Shown: positions 36,148-45,752, counted from the stretch's first letter. The stretch: 64,000 nucleotides of DNA from Hyphomicrobiales bacterium (GCA_900473915.1 UCNG01000004.1:104897-168896), one strand, 5' to 3'. The notes: generated from the letters alone by a model not told the origin. Program-made: numbers and translations.

Positions 36148-36902
36148 CTGTTCATTTCATTGGCGCCGGTCCCGGTGCCGCGGATCTTATCACCGTTCGC
36201 GGGCTGCGCCTGATTGAGCAATGCCCCGTCTGCATCTATGCGGGGTCGCTGGTGCCGAAGGAACTTGTTGCCGGAGTGCCCAAGGGTGCGCGTCTGGTCG
36301 ATAGTTCATCCCTGACTTTGGATGAGATTATCGCTGAAATGGAAGCCGCACACGCTAAGGGTCTCGATATCGCGCGGGTGCATTCCGGCGATCCGTCGAT
36401 TTACGGTGCTATGGCCGAACAGATGCGGCGGCTGGACAGTCTCGGCATTCCCTATGATGTGACGCCGGGCGTTCCCGCATTTGCGGCTGCCGCCGCCGCC
36501 ATGAAACAGGAATTGACCATTCCCGAGGTCAACCAGACCATCATCCTGACCCGTACTTCGATGAAATCGTCTGCAATGCCCGAAGGCGAGGACCTTGCCA
36601 CACTTGGACGGTCGGGCGCGACGTTGGTGATTCACCTTTCCATTCGCAACCTCGCGAAGATCGAGGCCGAGCTGACACCTCTTTATGGCGCTGATTGCCC
36701 TGTGGTCGTCGCCTATCGCATTGGATGGCCGGATGAGCGGATTCTACGCGGTACGTTGTCGGATATACGGGAGAAGGTGGCGATATCGGGCTTGCAGCGC
36801 ACGGCGATGATTTTTGTCGGGCGCGGTCTGGACCCAAAGAGCTTTCGCGATTCAGCGCTCTATCATGAAGCGCATAGCCACGCGGCGCGTTCAAAAGCGT
36901 AA
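36144..36902 (+). CDS. cobM: Precorrin-4 C11-methyltransferase
   Basis: SAM-dependent methylation of precorrin-4 at C11 to precorrin-5. It is 252 aa with the tetrapyrrole methylase start VHFIGAGPGAADLITVRG and the SAM loop VHSGDPSIYGA near residue 80. The GTG start at 36144 overlaps the cobE stop (GTGA), with GGAAGGGAAAA upstream; the frame upstream of it is the shadow of cobE. The 3' end overlaps the convergent cobK gene by 12 bases. Confidence 0.95.
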   Translation: MTVHFIGAGPGAADLITVRGLRLIEQCPVCIYAGSLVPKELVAGVPKGARLVDSSSLTLDEIIAEMEAAHAKGLDIARVHSGDPSIYGAMAEQMRRLDSLGIPYDVTPGVPAFAAAAAAMKQELTIPEVNQTIILTRTSMKSSAMPEGEDLATLGRSGATLVIHLSIRNLAKIEAELTPLYGADCPVVVAYRIGWPDERILRGTLSDIREKVAISGLQRTAMIFVGRGLDPKSFRDSALYHEAHSHAARSKA

Positions 36903-37649
36903 GCTTGTACGGGCGAATGCGATTGCATCTTCCGGCGAGGTGACAATGTTCTTCGCCGCAACCGGCGGGCGTGAAATCATCATGACCGGAAGCCCTAGCG
37001 AGCGGGCTGCTTCGATCTTAGCATAGGAAATGGCACCGCCCGAATTGCGGCTCACGATCAGCCCGATATTCCGATCCTTCAGAAATAGCATTTCCGCCGC
37101 GAAATCGCCGGGCCGTGCGAGGATAAGTTCGCAATCCGGCGGCAACTCCGCCTCCGGCGGGTCGATCATGCGCATGACGAAATGAACGTCCGCGCGTTTG
37201 GCAAAAGGGGCGATGTGCTGGCGACCGAGCGCGAGAAACACACGCTCTCCAGAAGAAATGGCGCCTGCAGCCTCGGCCTCGCTGGCAATATCGATCCAGC
37301 GGTCTCCCGGCTGTTTCTGCCAGGCAGGGCGCTCCAGCCTCACCAGTGGTATGTCGCACTTGCTTGCGGCCTGAACCGCATTTTGCGAGATGCGCGCGGC
37401 ATAAGGATGGGTCGCGTCGATAACGAGGTCGATCCCTTCGCAATCGAGATAGGTGGCAAGACCGTCAATGCCTCCGAAGCCGCCGCTGCGAACCGTTCCG
37501 GTCAGTTTGGCTGGATTGCTGGTGCGTCCGGCGAGCGAGGTGATCGCTTTGACGCGCAGTTCCGCAAAGGCCGTTGCAAGCGCTGCTGCCTCGGTCGTTC
37601 CGCCCAGAATGAGTATCTTGGGTTCAGACGCGCGCAAGGATATTTCCAC
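36891..37649 (-). CDS. cobK: Precorrin-6A reductase
   Basis: NADPH-dependent reduction of precorrin-6A to precorrin-6B. It is 252 aa with the CobK/CbiJ start KILILGGTTEAAALA and the conserved DATHPYAARISQNA near residue 78. The start is a GTG at 37649 inside cbiD (26-base overlap); TTG 37637 is an alternative. The 3' end overlaps cobM tail to tail. Confidence 0.94.
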   Translation of the reverse strand: MEISLRASEPKILILGGTTEAAALATAFAELRVKAITSLAGRTSNPAKLTGTVRSGGFGGIDGLATYLDCEGIDLVIDATHPYAARISQNAVQAASKCDIPLVRLERPAWQKQPGDRWIDIASEAEAAGAISSGERVFLALGRQHIAPFAKRADVHFVMRMIDPPEAELPPDCELILARPGDFAAEMLFLKDRNIGLIVSRNSGGAISYAKIEAARSLGLPVMMISRPPVAAKNIVTSPEDAIAFARTSLRF

Positions 37650-38730
37650 TGCGATCAGTCACGATAATCTCAACTTCCACAGGTGCGCCGCGAAGGGTTT
37701 CCAGTGCTGTTTCCTTCGCTTTGAGCGCAATCGGCATCGCCATGTCGATCCCGATTGATTGAGTCAGTTCAAGCACTTCCAGGGCAGTGTTCGCAAAGAG
37801 AATCTGCTCCTTCATGCTCGTCGGTGCGCCTGCCATTTCCGCGATGGTCCAGAGGAAGCCCTTGTCCACCTGCGAGCGCGAAGAATGGAGATCGAGCGCG
37901 CCTTGGGCGAGCTTTGTCAATTTGGCGAAACCGCCCGCGATCGTCAGCTTGTCGATAGGGTGGTCACGCAGATATTTGAGCACGCCGCCCGCGAAATCAC
38001 CCATGTCGAGAATGGCAAAATCCGGCAGGTCATAGAGCGCCTGCGCAGCGTCTTCGGACGTCGAGCCGGTCGCGCCGAGCACGTGTTTTTGCCCGGCAGC
38101 ACGCGCAACGTCGATGCCGCGATGGATCGAGTGAATCCAGGCCGAGCAGGAAAACGGGTGGACCACACCGGTGGTGCCGAGAATGGAGATGCCCCCGATA
38201 ATACCAAGACGGGGGTTCCATGTTTTCCTGGCGATCTCTTCGCCGCCCGGAACCGATATCGTAATGACGAGGTCTGCGGGCAGGCCATATTCGGCGCAAA
38301 TCTGTTCGCAGATTTCCGTCATCATGCGGCGTGGAACCGGGTTGATGGCGGCTTCGCCCGGAGGAATTTGCAGGCCGGGCCGCGTGATAGTTCCAACGCC
38401 TTCACCGGCGCGAAAGATGATGCCGGTCCCCGGCGGCGCCGGGAACACCGTCGAGATGATCGTGGCGCCATGGGTCACATCAGGATCGTCGCCCGCATCC
38501 TTGACGATGCCCGCCATCGCATAGCCTTCGCCCAGCCCCTCGTAGGCCAGCTGGAAATAGGGCACCTCTCCCTTGGGCAGAATTATGCCGACGGGGTCAG
38601 GAAATTCTCCAGTGATGAGCGCCGTCAAAGCTGCCTTGGTGGCAGCGGTCGCGCAGGCACCAGTGGTCCAGCCGCGGCGAAGCTCGGCCTTTTCCTGACT
38701 TTTATTCGTTGCAGCGGTTTCGTCATTCAT
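37624..38730 (-). CDS. cbiD: Cobalt-precorrin-5B C1-methyltransferase CbiD
   Basis: A 368-aa protein of the CbiD family, with GWTTGACATAATKAAL (residues 20-35) and GTTGVVHPFSCSAW near 188. CbiD methylates C1 in the cobalt-early (anaerobic) route. Here it stands where an aerobic cluster would have CobF, so it presumably methylates a metal-free precorrin after C11 methylation. It is divergent from cobA and overlaps cobK. Confidence 0.95.
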   Translation of the reverse strand: MNDETAATNKSQEKAELRRGWTTGACATAATKAALTALITGEFPDPVGIILPKGEVPYFQLAYEGLGEGYAMAGIVKDAGDDPDVTHGATIISTVFPAPPGTGIIFRAGEGVGTITRPGLQIPPGEAAINPVPRRMMTEICEQICAEYGLPADLVITISVPGGEEIARKTWNPRLGIIGGISILGTTGVVHPFSCSAWIHSIHRGIDVARAAGQKHVLGATGSTSEDAAQALYDLPDFAILDMGDFAGGVLKYLRDHPIDKLTIAGGFAKLTKLAQGALDLHSSRSQVDKGFLWTIAEMAGAPTSMKEQILFANTALEVLELTQSIGIDMAMPIALKAKETALETLRGAPVEVEIIVTDRSGNILARV

Positions 38731-38788
38731 GGACGCCTTATAATGTATCTGCTAGCTGTGTCGCCAGATAGAATAATGGTTGACGAGA

Positions 38789-39670
38789 ATGAACAAGGCT
38801 GAAGAAACGGCGGCATGTGTCATTGCCAAAAGCAAAATGACGTTGCCTGCGATGGAGCCCGGCCATGTGTGGCTCGTGGGGGCAGGGCCGGGCGATCCCG
38901 GCCTTTTGACGCTTCATGCCGTCAACGCCCTGCAACAGGCGGATGTCATCGTTTACGATGCGCTGGTGGATGATGCCTGCCTCTCCCTCAAACATGCAGA
39001 TGCTGTTCTAGAATATGCAGGCAAGCGCGGCGGCAAGCCTTCGCCGAAACAGCGCGATATTTCCCTGCGGCTTGTCGAACTTGCGAAACAGGGCAAGAAG
39101 GTGCTGCGACTGAAAGGCGGCGATCCGTTCGTGTTCGGGCGAGGGGCGGAGGAGGCGCTGACGCTTGTGGAACACGATGTTCCGTTTCGCATCGTTCCCG
39201 GAGTGACCGCCGGAATTGGCGGCCTCGCCTATGCCGGTATCCCCGCAACGCATCGCGACATCAATCAGTCGGTGACGTTTCTGACCGGTCACGATGCCAG
39301 CGGTTCGGTGCCGGACGGGGTGGACTGGACCGGCATCGCCAGAACCTCTCCGGTTATCGTCATGTATATGGCGATGAAACATATCGATCTCATTGCCAGG
39401 CGCCTGATCGATGCCGGACGCTCGCCGGACGAGCCGGTCGCCTTTGTGTGCAATGCGAGCCTGCCCAGCCAGACCGTGCTTGAAACCACACTGGCGCAGG
39501 CTGCAAAAGACGTTGAAGCGGCGGGGCTGAACCCGCCTGCAATCGTGGTTGTGGGGCAAGTGGTTCGTTTGCGGGAGGGACTGGACTGGATGGGGGCTTT
39601 GAGCGGCAAGATCCTGTCCAGCGATCCGCTTGGCAAAAGGAACCAGAATGAGGGAGCGCAAACCGCATGA
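38789..39670 (+). CDS. cobA: Uroporphyrinogen-III C-methyltransferase
   Basis: Methylates uroporphyrinogen III at C2 and C7 to precorrin-2, the entry to the corrin branch (stand-alone SUMT, without CysG domains). Motifs are GAGPGDPGLLTLHAVNAL, LKGGDPFVFGRGAEE and GIPATHRDINQSVTFLTGH. ATG 38789 is chosen over TTG 38780. At 293 aa it has an N-terminal extension of about 25 residues. It leads cobA-cobB-cobC-cobD, and its stop overlaps the cobB start (ATGA). Confidence 0.95.
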   Translation: MNKAEETAACVIAKSKMTLPAMEPGHVWLVGAGPGDPGLLTLHAVNALQQADVIVYDALVDDACLSLKHADAVLEYAGKRGGKPSPKQRDISLRLVELAKQGKKVLRLKGGDPFVFGRGAEEALTLVEHDVPFRIVPGVTAGIGGLAYAGIPATHRDINQSVTFLTGHDASGSVPDGVDWTGIARTSPVIVMYMAMKHIDLIARRLIDAGRSPDEPVAFVCNASLPSQTVLETTLAQAAKDVEAAGLNPPAIVVVGQVVRLREGLDWMGALSGKILSSDPLGKRNQNEGAQTA

Positions 39671-40977
39671 AGGGTTTTATGATAGCAGCACCGGCTTCCG
39701 GGTCTGGCAAGACAACGGTAACGCTGGGTTTGTTGAGGGTTTTGAAGCGCCGGGGCGTAGCGCTTGCACCGGTAAAGGCCGGGCCGGACTACATCGACCC
39801 CGCCTATCATAAGGCCGCAAGCGGCGCAGACTGCTTCAATCTCGACCCTTGGGCGATGCGCCCTGAACTTATCAGCGCGCTGTCGTCCCGCATGACGGAA
39901 AGCGGCGCCAAGCTGCTGGTCGCCGAGGGCATGATGGGATTTTTTGACGGAGCGCTGGACGGCAAGGGTTCTTCAGCCGACCTGGCCCGGCTTCTCGATC
40001 TGCCGGTGGTACTGGTGGTGGATTGCGCCCGTCAGTCGCATTCCATCGCCGCGCTTGTCTGGGGTTTCAGCCAGTTTCGCAAGGACGTGCTGATTGCGGG
40101 AATTATCCTCAATCGCGTCGGCAGTGCCCGACACGAGGCGATGCTGCGTGGCGCCTTGGAGCCGCTCGGCATTCCTGTTCTCGGTGCCCTGCCTCGCGAT
40201 GCGGCTCTTTCGCTGCCTGAAAGGCATCTGGGGCTGGTGCAGGCGGGCGAACATTCCGATCTCGAAACTTTCCTCGACCATGCCGCCGATGTGATGGAAA
40301 CGCACATCGATATAGGCGCACTTCAAGCCATATGGTCACGACCGAAGCGCTTTGACGCAATGGCCAATGTGCCGCGCCTGAAACCGCTTGGCAGCCACAT
40401 TGCGGTTGCCCGCGACGACGCATTCGCTTTTGCCTATGCGCATTTGTTCGAAGGCTGGCGCAGGCGCGGGGCTGAGATTTCATTCTTCTCGCCGCTTGCC
40501 GATGAGACACCGAGGCAGGACGCAGACGCCATCTATCTGCCCGGCGGTTATCCGGAGCTTTACGCGGGACGTCTTGCACAGGCCGGACGGTTTCAAACGG
40601 GCATACGCGAAGCTGCAACCCGTGGCGCGACGATCTATGGCGAATGCGGCGGCTACATGGTTCTTGGCGAGACGTTGCACGATGCGGAAGGCGTTGCGCA
40701 TCCGATGCTGGGTCTCCTGCCGCTCGAAACGAGCTTCGCGAAAAGAAAGCTGCATCTCGGCTATCGCCTGCTGGAGCCGCTTGGGGGTTCCCCATGGGCC
40801 GAGCCGTTGAAAGCGCACGAGTTTCACTATGCCAGCATCGTGCGGGAGGGGAAGACAGACCGCCTGTTCCGGGCTCGCGATGCGGCAGGTGACGATCTTG
40901 GCGAAGTAGGGCTGAGGATCGGTTCCGTTTCCGGCTCGTTCATGCATGTCATCGATTTTTGCGGAGAGAAAGCTTGA
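39667..40977 (+). CDS. cobB: Hydrogenobyrinic acid a,c-diamide synthase
   Basis: ATP- and glutamine-dependent amidation of the a and c side chains before cobalt insertion. The N-terminal P-loop is APASGSGKTTVTLGLL (residues 7-22), with VKAGPDYIDPAYH next; the C-terminal GATase domain has ECGGYMVLG near 325. At 436 aa it is full length. It overlaps cobA by four bases and cobC by four bases. Confidence 0.95.
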   Translation: MKGFMIAAPASGSGKTTVTLGLLRVLKRRGVALAPVKAGPDYIDPAYHKAASGADCFNLDPWAMRPELISALSSRMTESGAKLLVAEGMMGFFDGALDGKGSSADLARLLDLPVVLVVDCARQSHSIAALVWGFSQFRKDVLIAGIILNRVGSARHEAMLRGALEPLGIPVLGALPRDAALSLPERHLGLVQAGEHSDLETFLDHAADVMETHIDIGALQAIWSRPKRFDAMANVPRLKPLGSHIAVARDDAFAFAYAHLFEGWRRRGAEISFFSPLADETPRQDADAIYLPGGYPELYAGRLAQAGRFQTGIREAATRGATIYGECGGYMVLGETLHDAEGVAHPMLGLLPLETSFAKRKLHLGYRLLEPLGGSPWAEPLKAHEFHYASIVREGKTDRLFRARDAAGDDLGEVGLRIGSVSGSFMHVIDFCGEKA

Positions 40978-41969
40978 GTGCAGAAATCGAGCATGGCGGT
41001 GCGCTGGACAAGGCCATCGCACGCTTCGGCGGACAGCCGCAAGACTGGCTCGATCTTTCGACGGGCATCAATCCGGAGCATTTTCCACTTCCCCTGCTGA
41101 CACAGGAAATCTGGAACCGCTTGCCGGACGAGGGGCTGTTGCAAAAAACGCTGCGGCTCGCCTGCGGCTATTATGGGTTAGGCGAGAATGCGGCTATCAT
41201 TGCCGCCCCCGGCACACAGGCTTTGATCCAGCTCGTTCCCACACTGGTTGCTCCGTCCAAGGCTGCGGTTCTCGGGCCGACCTATCAGGAACATGCGGCC
41301 TCGTTTTCCGCTTCCGGCTGGAAGGTCGTGCAATGCACGACGATTGATGAAATTCCAGACGATGCGACGGCGGCGGTTATCGTCAATCCCAACAATCCCG
41401 ATGGGCGCGTAGTTTCAAAAGGCGATCTGCTGCATCTGGCGCGAAAGCTGGGTACGCGGGGCGGCTTTCTGGTCGTGGATGAGGCTTTCGCCGATGCGCA
41501 TGAGGATGTCAGCGTTGCAGCAGATGCGGAAGACGCGCCGATGATCGTGCTGAAATCCTTCGGCAAGTTTTTCGGGCTGGCTGGCGTTCGTCTGGGCTTT
41601 GCAATCGGCGGCATGCGTTTTGTCGAGGCTTTGCAGCAGCGGCTTGGGCCATGGGCGGTTTCCGGCCCGGCGCTCGCAATTGCCAGCCATGCTTTCAGCG
41701 ATGCCGAGGCGCTTTCCAACTATCGCGCGCGTATCGATCTGAGGCGGCTGGAACTGTCTGCCGTTCTCGAGAAATGCGGTCTCAAGGAAATCGGCGGCAC
41801 GGCGTTGTTTTCGCTTGTTGAACACCCGGATGCACACGAACTCTATGCCAGGCTGTGCCAGAGACATATTCTTGTCCGGAAATTCGAATACGCCTCGCGT
41901 TGGTTGCGCATTGGTCTGCCGTTGGATGACGTGGCGCTTGCGCGCTTGGAAAAGGCGTTGAAACTTTGA
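40974..41969 (+). CDS. cobC: CobC, threonine-phosphate decarboxylase-like PLP enzyme
   Basis: Class I/II aminotransferase-fold enzyme of 331 aa that provides the (R)-1-amino-2-propanol phosphate linker. The PLP lysine lies in LKSFGKFFGLAGVRLGF near residue 200; the start WLDLSTGINPEHFPLP is typical. The TTG at 40974 has GGAGA seven bases upstream and overlaps the cobB stop (TTGA); an in-frame TTG at 40959 is less favoured. Confidence 0.92.
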   Translation: MSAEIEHGGALDKAIARFGGQPQDWLDLSTGINPEHFPLPLLTQEIWNRLPDEGLLQKTLRLACGYYGLGENAAIIAAPGTQALIQLVPTLVAPSKAAVLGPTYQEHAASFSASGWKVVQCTTIDEIPDDATAAVIVNPNNPDGRVVSKGDLLHLARKLGTRGGFLVVDEAFADAHEDVSVAADAEDAPMIVLKSFGKFFGLAGVRLGFAIGGMRFVEALQQRLGPWAVSGPALAIASHAFSDAEALSNYRARIDLRRLELSAVLEKCGLKEIGGTALFSLVEHPDAHELYARLCQRHILVRKFEYASRWLRIGLPLDDVALARLEKALKL

Positions 41970-41991
41970 TTCAGTTTCTCTGGTCAAGCTC

Positions 41992-42975
41992 ATGGAAATA
42001 AAGCTCATTATTCTTTCGCTGGCGCTGCTTCTCGATCGCTTTGTCGGTGATCCGCCGCAGCTATGGCAAAGGATGCCGCATCCGGTCGTCCTGTTCGGGA
42101 AAGCAATAGCCTGGGGGGAAAAGCGCTGGAACAATCGGAATTTTTCCGCCGCGGTGCTTCGCCGAAATGGCATGTGGCTGACGGTTGGGCTGGTGGCGGT
42201 CTGCGTGGTCCTCGGGCTTGTTATTGAGGTTTTGTTGCCCTTTGCCGGGACAGCAGGTGCTGTTGCCGAAATCCTGGTCGTGACGGTGCTGCTTGCGCAG
42301 AAAAGCCTTGCCGATCATGTGAAGGCGGTTGCGCTGGCGCTGCGCGAGGAGGGCCTTGAGGGTGGCCGCCGGGCCGTGTCGATGATCGTCGGGCGCAATC
42401 CCGAGCATCTGGATGAAGGTGGCGTTAGCCGGGCAGCGATAGAAAGTCTCGCCGAAAACGCATCGGACGGTATTGTTGCGCCCGCGTTCTGGTTCCTGGT
42501 GGGCGGGTTGCCGGGCCTGTTTGCCTACAAGATGATCAATACCGCTGACTCGATGATCGGTCATCTCAATGATCGCTATCGCGATTTCGGGCGTTTTGCC
42601 GCGAAGCTGGATGATGTTGCAAACTACATTCCCGCTCGGTTGACAGGGCTGCTGGCTTCACTTGCCACTGCGGTCACGAAAGACAAGCTGTCAGGAAGGG
42701 AAGCCTTCTCGGTCATGCGCCGTGACGCGCGACTGCATCGCTCACCCAATGCTGGCTGGCCGGAATCGGCATTTGCGGGCGGGCTGGGACTGGCCTTGGC
42801 CGGTCCGCGCCAATACGGAACGGAAAAAGTTGAGGGTCCGATGCTCAATGCATCCGGCAAACGCGATGCCAATGCCGATGATATCAATGCCGCGCTTCAC
42901 TTGTTCTGGTCAACAATGAGCCTGATGACCGGGCTTGTGATCGCTGCGAGCCTGCTTGGGCTACTTGTCAGCTAG
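41992..42975 (+). CDS. cobD: Adenosylcobinamide-phosphate synthase CobD (CbiB)
   Basis: Membrane enzyme of 327 aa that joins the aminopropanol phosphate to adenosylcobyric acid. Family features are LLLDRFVGDPPQLWQRMPHPV (about 10-30, Asp-rich cytosolic loop) and NTADSMIGHLNDRYRDFG. It is the fourth gene of cobA-B-C-D, 22 bases after cobC. Its last 15 bases overlap the 3' end of the convergent binding-protein gene. Confidence 0.95.
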   Translation: MEIKLIILSLALLLDRFVGDPPQLWQRMPHPVVLFGKAIAWGEKRWNNRNFSAAVLRRNGMWLTVGLVAVCVVLGLVIEVLLPFAGTAGAVAEILVVTVLLAQKSLADHVKAVALALREEGLEGGRRAVSMIVGRNPEHLDEGGVSRAAIESLAENASDGIVAPAFWFLVGGLPGLFAYKMINTADSMIGHLNDRYRDFGRFAAKLDDVANYIPARLTGLLASLATAVTKDKLSGREAFSVMRRDARLHRSPNAGWPESAFAGGLGLALAGPRQYGTEKVEGPMLNASGKRDANADDINAALHLFWSTMSLMTGLVIAASLLGLLVS

Positions 42976-44067
42976 TACGAACCGTTTGCCGTCGAAGCGC
43001 TGGAGGCGGTTGGGATTGTCCGTTCGAATGCCATTGTCATCGAATTTGATCGTGCCAAGCACTGTTTCGAAGGAGCCGCTACGCAGCGTATCCAACACCG
43101 GCTGCTTCTTCTCCTCGGCGCGCCGGATCGCATCCGCCGCAATCTCCGCACTGGCATAGCCGATGACGGCGTAAGCATCGGCAAGTTTCCCGGCCTGATG
43201 TAGCGCGTCGATTGCAGGCTTTGCGGTCGAAAGGTCCTGCGGACGGAGCGGGGCAATCATCAAAGTGCCCTGACTTAAAGACTGTGCGCCGGGCGCGGCA
43301 TCCAGCAGGCTACCGCCTGCTATCGTCAGCGGGTGATTGAGGGCTGCAGCGCTTGCACCGATGGCGGCGATATCGTCTCGCTCGCCGCCGACATAGACAT
43401 GGGTAGCACCTGCGCGCCGCAGCCGGGCGACCAGCGCATTCTGATTGTCGAGGCCGGGCCGGTATGTATCGGTGAAAACCGGCTGCAATTGCTGCTCTTT
43501 GAGGCTCGCCAGAACACGTGCCGCACGTTCGCGTCCCTCAATGGTGCCGTCATCGATGACGGCAAAAGCCTGGGCGCGCCACAGGCTGCCGAGAAAGCTG
43601 CCAGTCGCCTGCGTTTCCTTGTCGAGCCCGGTTGCGAGACGGAATATCGCCATTGGCGCGGGTGCGCGCCTTTCTGTGAGTGTTGGTTCACTGACGTCGG
43701 ATGCCACGATAGGTATGTTGCCAGCTGCGAGAACCGGAAGCGCTGCCTCAAGGGCGTCGGGACACAGGAAACCGGTCACGATCCGGACGTTTTCCTTCAC
43801 GAAACGTTCTGCCGCTTCCCTGCCGCCTTCGGCATCGCAACGATCATCGGATATGACGAGTTCAGCGCCTTTCGCCGTGGCCGCGATTCGCGCACCTTCG
43901 GCCAGCTGGTTGCCCAACGGAGCGAAGGTGCCGGACAGGGGTGCTGCAAGTCCGATGCGCATATCCTCTGCCTGCACCAGTACCGAACTGGCCAGCAGTG
44001 TAAGGATAATGCTTGTCAGCGCTGCGGCAGGACGTTTCCCTAGCTCGATCACGTGATCCGTCTTCAT
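42961..44067 (-). CDS. Periplasmic ligand-binding protein (LivJ-like), orphan
   Basis: A 368-aa type-1 periplasmic binding protein. The signal peptide ends SSVLVQA-E, and the mature start DMRIGLAAPLSGTFAPLGNQLAEGA is typical of branched-chain amino acid binding proteins. ATG 44067 is chosen because an in-frame extension to 44241 places about 58 unrelated residues before the signal. No permease or ATPase gene is near. It sits between cobD and cobR, so a corrinoid or precursor ligand is conceivable but unsupported. Confidence 0.85.
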   Translation of the reverse strand: MKTDHVIELGKRPAAALTSIILTLLASSVLVQAEDMRIGLAAPLSGTFAPLGNQLAEGARIAATAKGAELVISDDRCDAEGGREAAERFVKENVRIVTGFLCPDALEAALPVLAAGNIPIVASDVSEPTLTERRAPAPMAIFRLATGLDKETQATGSFLGSLWRAQAFAVIDDGTIEGRERAARVLASLKEQQLQPVFTDTYRPGLDNQNALVARLRRAGATHVYVGGERDDIAAIGASAAALNHPLTIAGGSLLDAAPGAQSLSQGTLMIAPLRPQDLSTAKPAIDALHQAGKLADAYAVIGYASAEIAADAIRRAEEKKQPVLDTLRSGSFETVLGTIKFDDNGIRTDNPNRLQRFDGKRFVLADK

Positions 44068-44212
44068 TAAACAATTCGTGGCATTTTCAACGAAAAGTGG
44101 GTAGCTGTTTCCTCGCCTTTGTGCAATGCCCGTTTCTGGGGGCCGATATTGCGGGCTTCTGAACAAGATAGCTGGCTTCAGGTAACATACCCATAGGGCG
44201 AGATGGATTCTG

Positions 44213-44740
44213 TTGGACGTGCAAACGATTAAGAACATCATTTCCAGTGCAGCTTCGGTGGAATCGAAGTCCTACCGGGATGCCATGAGCCATTATGCCG
44301 GTGCCGTACAGATCGTCACGACCGCCGGCAATGCGGGAAGGCGCGGTCTTACGCTGACAGCAGCCTGCTCGGTGTCCGATAATCCGCCGACGATCCTCAT
44401 CTGCCTGCAGAAAATCCACGAAGAAAATCGGCTGTTCATCGAAAATGGTGTGTTCGCAGTCAATACGCTTGCAGGTTCGCATCAACAGCTTGCAGATGCG
44501 TTTTCCGGCCGCATTGGTCTGACGCAGGACGAGCGGTTCGAACTGGCGCGGTGGGAGGTGCAGGTTACCGGAGCGCCCATATTGCAGGGAGCGCTTGCCT
44601 CTTTCGATTGCCGGGTGATCAGCGTTCAGGATCATTCCACCCATCACGTGCTTTTCGGCGAAGTGGTAGGCCTGCGGTCAAAGGCCGAAGAGGAAGCGCT
44701 GGTCTATCTCAACAGGCGCTACCATACGCTGGAGTTGTAA
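44213..44740 (+). CDS. cobR: Corrin reductase CobR (flavin reductase family)
   Basis: A 175-aa FMN-binding flavin reductase-like protein: YRDAMSHYAGAVQIVTTAG and AACSVSDNPPTILICL are the family FMN motifs. A member of this family encoded with cob genes in Brucella melitensis was shown to reduce cob(II)yrinic acid a,c-diamide to the Co(I) state needed by the adenosyltransferase, so CobR is the likely identity. The start is uncertain: TTG 44213 keeps the usual N-terminal helix, while ATG 44285 would cut into it. Confidence 0.75.
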   Translation: MDVQTIKNIISSAASVESKSYRDAMSHYAGAVQIVTTAGNAGRRGLTLTAACSVSDNPPTILICLQKIHEENRLFIENGVFAVNTLAGSHQQLADAFSGRIGLTQDERFELARWEVQVTGAPILQGALASFDCRVISVQDHSTHHVLFGEVVGLRSKAEEEALVYLNRRYHTLEL

Positions 44741-44744
44741 TGCG

Positions 44745-45626
44745 ATGAGACGACGTGGAACGAGCGGTCTTTTGGGCGCTTTATTTCTGTTTTCAGCGTC
44801 TTCCGCATTTGGTGCAGGTCCGTTGCCTGCGTTCAAGGACGATTATTTCGCCTATCCCGGCATTATCAGCAGCGCCGACAATGGCGATTACAAGGTCGTC
44901 GATTACAATGAGATGCGCGATATCAACGGGCGCGATGCGGTGCCTGAAAAGCGTGTGAAAGACGCCTATGTCTCGCTGAAAGCCCGCGCCTACCAGAAGG
45001 ACGTCACGTTCCAAACCGTTGCCGGACCCGTCAAGGCCATGACCGCGGGCAAGCGGGAGGGCGCGTCTTTCATCGTCATCTATCTGCATGGGCGGGGCGG
45101 CAATCGCCTGCAAGGCATGAACGACTTCACGTTCGGCGGCAATTTCAATCGTGTGAAGAATCTCGCGGCATTGAACGGCGGCCTTTATGTGACGCCGGAC
45201 TTCAAGGATTTCGCCGATATGGGCGAGGCGCAGATTGCCGCGCTGATCGAAGCTGTTAAGGCGTCGTCGCCAAATGCTTCGTTGATCCTTTCCTGCGGCT
45301 CGCAAGGCGGAACGCTGTGCTGGCGCATAGCAGGCAACGAAAAGGCGGGAAATCAGCTTGCAGGCCTCATCCTGCTCGGCTCGCTCTGGGATGAGGGATT
45401 TTTCAAGTCTTCCGCATTCCGAAAGCGCGTTCCTGTTTTCTTCGGCCATGGAAGCCGCGATCCGGTTTTTGCGATTGACAGGCAGGAAGCCTTCTATCGC
45501 GAGATACGCAAGCGCGCGCCGGGTTATCCGGTTCAGTTCCGCCGTTTCGAGAGCGGCAATCACGGCACGCCGATCCGCATGGCCGACTGGCGCGAGATGC
45601 TGAACTGGATTCTGGCAAAACCGTGA
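44745..45626 (+). CDS. Exported alpha/beta-hydrolase-like protein
   Basis: A 293-aa protein with a signal peptide (LLGALFLFSASSAFGAG). The fold is suggested by VIYLHGRGGNR (oxyanion region), a nucleophile elbow LSCGSQGG near residue 185 that differs from the usual GxSxG, then FFGHGSRDPVF (Asp) and SGNHGTP (His). It lies four bases after cobR, so co-transcription is likely. The substrate is unknown; an esterase acting in the periplasm is plausible. Confidence 0.75.
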   Translation: MRRRGTSGLLGALFLFSASSAFGAGPLPAFKDDYFAYPGIISSADNGDYKVVDYNEMRDINGRDAVPEKRVKDAYVSLKARAYQKDVTFQTVAGPVKAMTAGKREGASFIVIYLHGRGGNRLQGMNDFTFGGNFNRVKNLAALNGGLYVTPDFKDFADMGEAQIAALIEAVKASSPNASLILSCGSQGGTLCWRIAGNEKAGNQLAGLILLGSLWDEGFFKSSAFRKRVPVFFGHGSRDPVFAIDRQEAFYREIRKRAPGYPVQFRRFESGNHGTPIRMADWREMLNWILAKP

Positions 45627-45752
45627 TGACAGGTTGTGGATGCGAATCGAAATTCCGGCAATGTGACCTTCCTGCCACTCGACAATCGGGCAAAACCGAA
45701 TAGTTATCGAACTTAAAATTTTACCTACTCAGCAGATCCTATGAGGTAGATC

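Noticed and set aside
38731-38788. Second cobalamin riboswitch before cobA
   Set aside because: The cbiD-cobA spacer is only 58 bases and lacks a B12 box.
37759-38802. 347-codon plus-strand frame opposite cbiD
   Set aside because: Antisense of a complete CbiD; composition is Arg-rich and unlike a folded protein.
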